The notes beneath the pieces are model-generated. The model was not told the origin of the DNA. It saw only the letters and a list, made by a program, of their open reading frames with translations, and did not search any database. 64,000 bases of DNA, taken from positions 7,813,390 to 7,877,389 of the forward strand of contig NZ_CP063785.1 of the NCBI RefSeq assembly GCF_025860405.1. The letters are read 5' to 3'. The translations under genes and the position numbers were made by a program. Positions within the stretch are counted from its first letter, which is position 1. Each line of letters begins with the position of its first letter. Positions 60,415-64,000 of this stretch are shown here, one piece after another. Source of the DNA: Tolypothrix sp. PCC 7712. GTDB taxonomy: Bacteria > Cyanobacteriota > Cyanobacteriia > Cyanobacteriales > Nostocaceae.

Positions 60415-61194
60415 ATGGCTAATGAGAAAGCTTTGCGATCGCTCTTAGAAGCAGTGGCTCATGGTAACGTTACCCCAGATAGAGCATTAGACTCTCTCAA
60501 AGACTTAGCCTATGAACAAGTAGGTGATTTTGCCAAAATCGATCACCATCGCAGTTTAAGAACTGGGTTCCCAGAAGTAATTTGGGGACTAGGCAAAACT
60601 CCAGATCAGATTGTTCAAATTATGGAAGTGATGCGTCACCGCAATCCGGTAGTGATGGCTACTCGGATTGAACCAGCAGTTTATGCTGTACTGCAATCGA
60701 AAGTTAGAGGTTTGCGATATTACGAAATGGCGCGGATTGCTGCTATTACTCCCGATGAACTCGAACCACAGTTTGAGGGTGTCATTGGTATTTTGTCGGC
60801 GGGAACTGCTGATTTACCCATTGCAGAAGAAGCCGCAGTTACAGCCGAACTTGCTGGTTTTCGGGTATTGCGTCTCTGGGATGTTGGTGTTGCTGGTATT
60901 CACCGCTTGTTGAATAATCGCCACCTGATTGAGTCAGCATCAGTATTAATTGTTGTCGCGGGTATGGAAGGCGCATTACCTAGCGTGGTTGCAGGTTTAG
61001 CCAATTGTCCTGTAATTGCTGTTCCCACCAGCATCGGCTACGGTGCCAGTTTTGGTGGACTAGCACCACTCTTAACAATGCTCAACTCTTGTGCCCCAGG
61101 AATCGGCGTAGTCAATATTGATAATGGCTTTGGTGCAGCAGTTTTAGCAGGGCAAATTTTGCGAACAGCCCAAAAGTTGAAATTTGAGGGATAA
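60415..61194 (+). CDS. larB: Nickel-pincer cofactor biosynthesis protein LarB
   Basis: LarB carboxylates and hydrolyses nicotinate adenine dinucleotide in the first step of nickel-pincer cofactor synthesis, used by lactate-racemase-type enzymes. The C-terminal two-thirds is a PurE-like (AIR carboxylase) domain: GILSAGTADLPIAEEAAVTA, VLIVVAGMEGALPSVVAGL, VPTSIGYGASFGGLAPLLTM. The start MANEKALRSLLEAVAHGNVT is chosen because AAGGAG lies 9 bases before the ATG at 60415; the frame continues 12 codons further up. 259 residues. No larC or larE gene is adjacent. Confidence 0.93.
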   Translation: MANEKALRSLLEAVAHGNVTPDRALDSLKDLAYEQVGDFAKIDHHRSLRTGFPEVIWGLGKTPDQIVQIMEVMRHRNPVVMATRIEPAVYAVLQSKVRGLRYYEMARIAAITPDELEPQFEGVIGILSAGTADLPIAEEAAVTAELAGFRVLRLWDVGVAGIHRLLNNRHLIESASVLIVVAGMEGALPSVVAGLANCPVIAVPTSIGYGASFGGLAPLLTMLNSCAPGIGVVNIDNGFGAAVLAGQILRTAQKLKFEG

Positions 61195-61204
61195 GTGGCA
61201 ATTT

Positions 61205-61405
61205 ATGGGGCATTGGGCATTGGGCATTGGGCATTGGGCATGGGTAATTGGTAATTGGTAATTGGTAATTGGTAATTGGTGATTGGTAATTGGTGATTGG
61301 TAATTGGTAATTGGCGTTTGGTGTCCGTTATTTGTTCACCTTTTCCCCCTTCCCCCTTCCCCTTTCCCCTTATCCCCAGTCCCCAGTCCCCAGTCCCCAA
61401 TCCCC
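61205..61405. repeat. STRR block between larB and the small membrane gene
   Basis: GGGCATT units, eight to nine TAATTGG units, then TTCCCCC and CCCCAGT units. An inverse-reading open frame of 65 codons crosses it and is an artefact of the repeats. Confidence 0.9.
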
Positions 61406-61464
61406 TTCACTGGACATTACCCTAACTAGAGGTTATGACATAAAAGTCTTCTCGATCACACAGT

Positions 61465-61668
61465 ATGAATTACTTCAGTGATTTACTATCTGAGTTATTT
61501 TGGCGTTTGCCTGTGAGTTCTACGCTAGCTCAAAACGTTACCGATCCAGATGTTTTGGGACAGATGCAGCATGGTTGGAATCACTTTGTCAAGACAGGCC
61601 AAATTTGGGCGTTGTTGATTGGTTTGGTCATTGGCTATATGATTCGGAATCTAACTAGTTACGGTTGA
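61465..61668 (+). CDS. Small conserved cyanobacterial membrane protein (67 aa)
   Basis: A 67-residue protein with a helical N-terminal part (FSDLLSELFWRLPVSST), an Asp/Gln-rich middle (NVTDPDVLGQMQHGWNHFVK) and one membrane helix near the C-terminus (WALLIGLVIGYMIRNL, about 48-63). Such proteins occur near argH in related cyanobacteria as far as I recall, function unknown. Start ATG at 61465. It follows the STRR block, away from larB. Confidence 0.7.
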   Translation: MNYFSDLLSELFWRLPVSSTLAQNVTDPDVLGQMQHGWNHFVKTGQIWALLIGLVIGYMIRNLTSYG

Positions 61669-61784
61669 TTAATCCTCAAGTCCGTACCTAAATTAATCTC
61701 AGCACTGAAGCTAGGATTAGTTCAGGTTAGGACTTTTGTGGTTTTAATTAGCACGTAAGTGGTACGTTCCCACCCTTTACGTTT

Positions 61785-63170
61785 ATGACCGAACAACAAA
61801 CTTGGAGCCAGCGATTTGAATCAGCGTTACATCCCGCGATCGCACGTTTTAATGCCAGTATAAGTTTCGATATTGAGTTAATCGAATACGATATTACTGG
61901 CTCTCAAGCTCATGCCAAAATGCTAGCTCATACTGGTATCATTTCCCCAGCAGAAGGAGAGCAACTAGTTGCAGGTTTAGAACAGGTTCGCCAAGAATAT
62001 CGCCAAGGAAAGTTTCAGCCGGGTATTGATGCTGAAGATGTCCACTTTGCTGTGGAACGGCGATTAACAGAGATTGTTGGCGATGTGGGTAAAAAATTAC
62101 ATACTGCGCGATCGCGTAATGACCAAGTTGGCACTGATACTAGGCTCTATCTGCGTGAACAAATCCAACAAATCAAGAGCCAATTACGAGAATTTCAAGC
62201 AGTTTTACTAAATATAGCCGAAAAAAACGTTGAAACCCTAATTCCTGGCTATACGCACCTGCAACGCGCCCAACCCCTGAGTTTAGCGCATCATCTCTTG
62301 GCATACTTTCAGATGACGCAACGTGATTGGGAACGCCTAGGAGATGTTTATCGCCGGGTGAATATTTCACCTTTAGGGTGTGGTGCTTTAGCAGGAACGA
62401 CTTTCCCCATCGATCGCCACTACACAGCAGAACTATTGAATTTTGAGCAGATTTATGCTAACAGCCTTGATGGTGTGAGCGATCGCGATTTTGCGATCGA
62501 ATTTCTCTGTGCTGCTAGTTTAATTATGGTTCACCTCAGTCGTCTTTCAGAAGAGGTGATTCTTTGGTCATCAGAGGAATTTCGTTTTGTGACTCTCAAA
62601 GATACCTGTGCTACAGGTTCCAGCATCATGCCCCAAAAGAAAAACCCTGATGTGCCAGAACTTGTCAGAGGAAAAACAGGGCGTGTATTTGGTCATCTGC
62701 AAGGGATGCTGGTGATTATGAAGGGGCTACCCTTGGCATATAACAAAGATTTACAAGAAGACAAAGAAGGTTTATTTGATAGCGTCAACACAGTGAAAGC
62801 TTGCCTAGAAGCGATGACAATTTTGCTGCGGGAGGGCTTAGAATTTCGTCCTCAACGTTTAGCAGAAGCAGTCGCAGAAGACTTTTCTAATGCTACAGAT
62901 GTAGCAGATTACTTAGCTGCAAGAGGTGTACCTTTCCGTGAAGCCTATAACATGGTGGGTAAAGTGGTAAAAACCAGCATTGCCGCAGGTAAACTCCTCA
63001 AAGATTTAACTTTAGAAGAATGGCAACAAATCCATCCAGCATTTGCAGCCGATATTTATGAGGCAATCTCGCCTCGTCAAGTAGTCGCTGCACGTAACAG
63101 TTACGGTGGTACAGGCTTTACCCAAGTCCGCAACGCCATCCAAGCCGCCCGCGCGCAAATGGCGGAATAG
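61785..63170 (+). CDS. argH: Argininosuccinate lyase
   Basis: Last step of arginine synthesis, splitting argininosuccinate to arginine and fumarate. All 461 residues fit the fumarase/aspartase fold. Motifs: TARSRNDQVGTD (about 108-119), the HLQRAQPLSLAHHLL catalytic-His region (about 156-170) and the signature GSSIMPQKKNPD (about 282-293) with the catalytic serine. ArgH products feed cyanophycin made by the cphA gene 8 kb away. Stop is directly followed by the GC-rich repeat copies. Confidence 0.97.
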   Translation: MTEQQTWSQRFESALHPAIARFNASISFDIELIEYDITGSQAHAKMLAHTGIISPAEGEQLVAGLEQVRQEYRQGKFQPGIDAEDVHFAVERRLTEIVGDVGKKLHTARSRNDQVGTDTRLYLREQIQQIKSQLREFQAVLLNIAEKNVETLIPGYTHLQRAQPLSLAHHLLAYFQMTQRDWERLGDVYRRVNISPLGCGALAGTTFPIDRHYTAELLNFEQIYANSLDGVSDRDFAIEFLCAASLIMVHLSRLSEEVILWSSEEFRFVTLKDTCATGSSIMPQKKNPDVPELVRGKTGRVFGHLQGMLVIMKGLPLAYNKDLQEDKEGLFDSVNTVKACLEAMTILLREGLEFRPQRLAEAVAEDFSNATDVADYLAARGVPFREAYNMVGKVVKTSIAAGKLLKDLTLEEWQQIHPAFAADIYEAISPRQVVAARNSYGGTGFTQVRNAIQAARAQMAE

Positions 63171-63182
63171 GGACTGGGGACT

Positions 63183-63262
63183 GGGGAACTCGGTGCCCCC
63201 TCTGGGGATAAGGGGCAATGGGGATTGGGGAACTCGGTGCCCCCTCTGGGGATAAGGGTAAT
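63183..63262. repeat. GGGGAACTCGGTGCCCC repeat, copies 4 and 5 in tandem
   Basis: Two consecutive units (63183-63219 and 63227-63262) with GGTGCCCC in place of GGGGCCCC, right after argH. Confidence 0.9.
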
Positions 63263-63449
63263 GGGAATCAATACTTGTCGGTTAAGGGCAAAAGGGGAAG
63301 GGGAAAAGGAGCAAGAAAAAACCTTTAACCTTTACCCTTTCACCTTTTCCCCAAACTAAATTCCGATTTGAAAATCCTTAACCGAGCAGTATTTTAATGG
63401 GAATAAGTAAAAAAAATCCAAACCCCAAACCCCAAACCCTAATAAATAA

Positions 63450-63473
63450 GGGCGTACAAAGTTATGTACGCCC
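63450..63473 (-). terminator. Terminator after the small basic protein gene
   Basis: GGGCGTACA/TGTACGCCC-type hairpin (8-9 bp, 7-base loop). On the minus strand it is followed by TTATTTATTA, 42 bases after the stop at 63515. Confidence 0.7.
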
Positions 63474-63514
63474 AAAATTACAAAATTCACAGAGCAAGAA
63501 TATTGTTAGATGAC

Positions 63515-63679
63515 TTACTCAGCATCAATTGCTGCTGCGCCCTCATCGTCCTCACTCTTAGGTGGTCTTTGTTGGAACCTTCTCTGCATTCTTCCTGTAG
63601 TAGTTCGTTTACGAAACTTTCTGGCATATGCCTGGTTCCGTAGCGCCTTTTCTTTTTTCGGGTTACGGCGCTTAGCCAT
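63515..63679 (-). CDS. Small conserved basic protein (54 aa)
   Basis: From the ATG at 63679 the product is 54 residues: MAKRRNPKKEKALRNQAYAR, then KFRKRTTTGRMQRRFQQRP and an acidic tail (KSEDDEGAAAIDAE). The strongly basic N-terminal two-thirds suggest RNA or ribosome binding; the size and start are reminiscent of small ribosomal or ribosome-associated proteins, but I cannot name it. An upstream in-frame start would add 12 hydrophobic-looking residues and is rejected; an AGGTGA site stands 3-4 bases before 63679. Confidence 0.7.
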   Translation of the reverse strand: MAKRRNPKKEKALRNQAYARKFRKRTTTGRMQRRFQQRPPKSEDDEGAAAIDAE

Positions 63680-64000
63680 GTTCACCTCATTAAATAAACA
63701 ACAAAAAAAAGCCACTAGGCCATATCAGCTACCGTTGTTATTGATATAATTTTAGCCCAGTCTAGCCATTCACAAAGCTTGAACAGCATATCATTATAGC
63801 GTATTTAACATATTTAAGTCAAATTAAATATTAAATATTTTTTTAACAAATCAGAATTTGCGTTTAAATCATCCTTGAGAGGTATGCCTAATTGTCTTTA
63901 CTCAAGTATTGCCTTCACAAAATTTTTTTCTGCGTCAGGGTTTTAGGATTTCAAAATTAAATTTGATTGAACTCCAGAGGCAGGAAAACCAGGTCTACTG
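63680..64000. other. AT-rich upstream region at the window edge
   Basis: About 320 bases with no gene. It should carry the promoter of the small basic protein; an AT-rich stretch around 63800-63850 is suggestive, nothing definite. Confidence 0.5.

Noticed and set aside
61203..61400. 65-codon minus-strand frame upstream of the small membrane gene
   Set aside because: It consists entirely of heptamer repeat translated (ITNYQLP repeats).

Overview
The window comes from a filamentous, probably heterocyst-forming cyanobacterium of the Nostoc/Anabaena type. The evidence is many HIP1 octamers (GCGATCGC), abundant heptanucleotide repeats between genes, and cyanobacterial marker genes: rpaB, nblB, cphB-cphA, a group 2 sigma factor, urtABCDE, a CCB2/CCB4-type cofactor-assembly protein and a PEP-CTERM protein. 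From memory, the gene order (rimP-nusA-ylxR-infB, dps-carB-sigma, cphA-cphB/trmD, larB-argH) resembles Anabaena sp. PCC 7120. This is ordinary chromosome. I see no prophage, intact transposase, CRISPR array, rRNA or tRNA.

Layout. 1-4 kb (minus): the translation/transcription operon rimP-nusA-ylxR-infB, with infB cut by the window edge and a terminator-like hairpin just before rimP. 4-8 kb: a large unknown membrane protein, a secreted peptidoglycan-binding protein and an SDH/Clp-fold protease. 8-11.6 kb: accessory patch with two MITE-like elements nested inside older repeats, a 6 x 21-bp tandem repeat, a RelE-type toxin-antitoxin pair, an orphan antitoxin-like gene, a WD40 relic and a Uma2-family gene. 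11.7-15.6 kb: radA, rpaB, a cytochrome b6 haem-attachment factor and a DUF456 protein. 16-27.7 kb: PEP-CTERM protein, nblB, CBS protein, mutT, DUF760 protein, sigma factor, carB, dps and a ferredoxin-like protein. 28-34.7 kb: a run of poorly known plus-strand genes, then phnD-phnC-phnE. 34.7-40.1 kb: the urea transporter urtA-E. 40.6-51.3 kb: a pentapeptide/RidA fusion, NUDIX, malQ, rodZ-like, pseudouridine synthase, DUF2993, cdsA, cbiT, a Ser/Thr kinase, a small unknown and tatA. 51.4-55.1 kb: cphB-cphA. 55.8-63.7 kb: trmD, ispF, a nuclease-like/PIN pair, an oligopeptide-type binding protein, larB, argH and a small basic protein.

How the genes fit together. Nitrogen economy is prominent. UrtABCDE imports urea, CarB makes carbamoyl phosphate and ArgH completes arginine. 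CphA polymerises arginine and aspartate into cyanophycin, and CphB degrades it again. NblB acts on phycobilisomes, another nitrogen store. RpaB, the sigma factor and Dps belong to light/stress adaptation. PhnCDE supplies phosphorus.

The most unusual items are: the terminator-like hairpin in the rimP leader; the in-frame pentapeptide-repeat/RidA fusion; two nested MITE-like insertions with clear terminal repeats and target duplications; a GC-rich intergenic repeat that has become the C-terminal tail of TrmD; and a nuclease-like/PIN gene pair in front of a peptide-binding lipoprotein. Function calls rest on reading translated sequence by eye; no database search was run.
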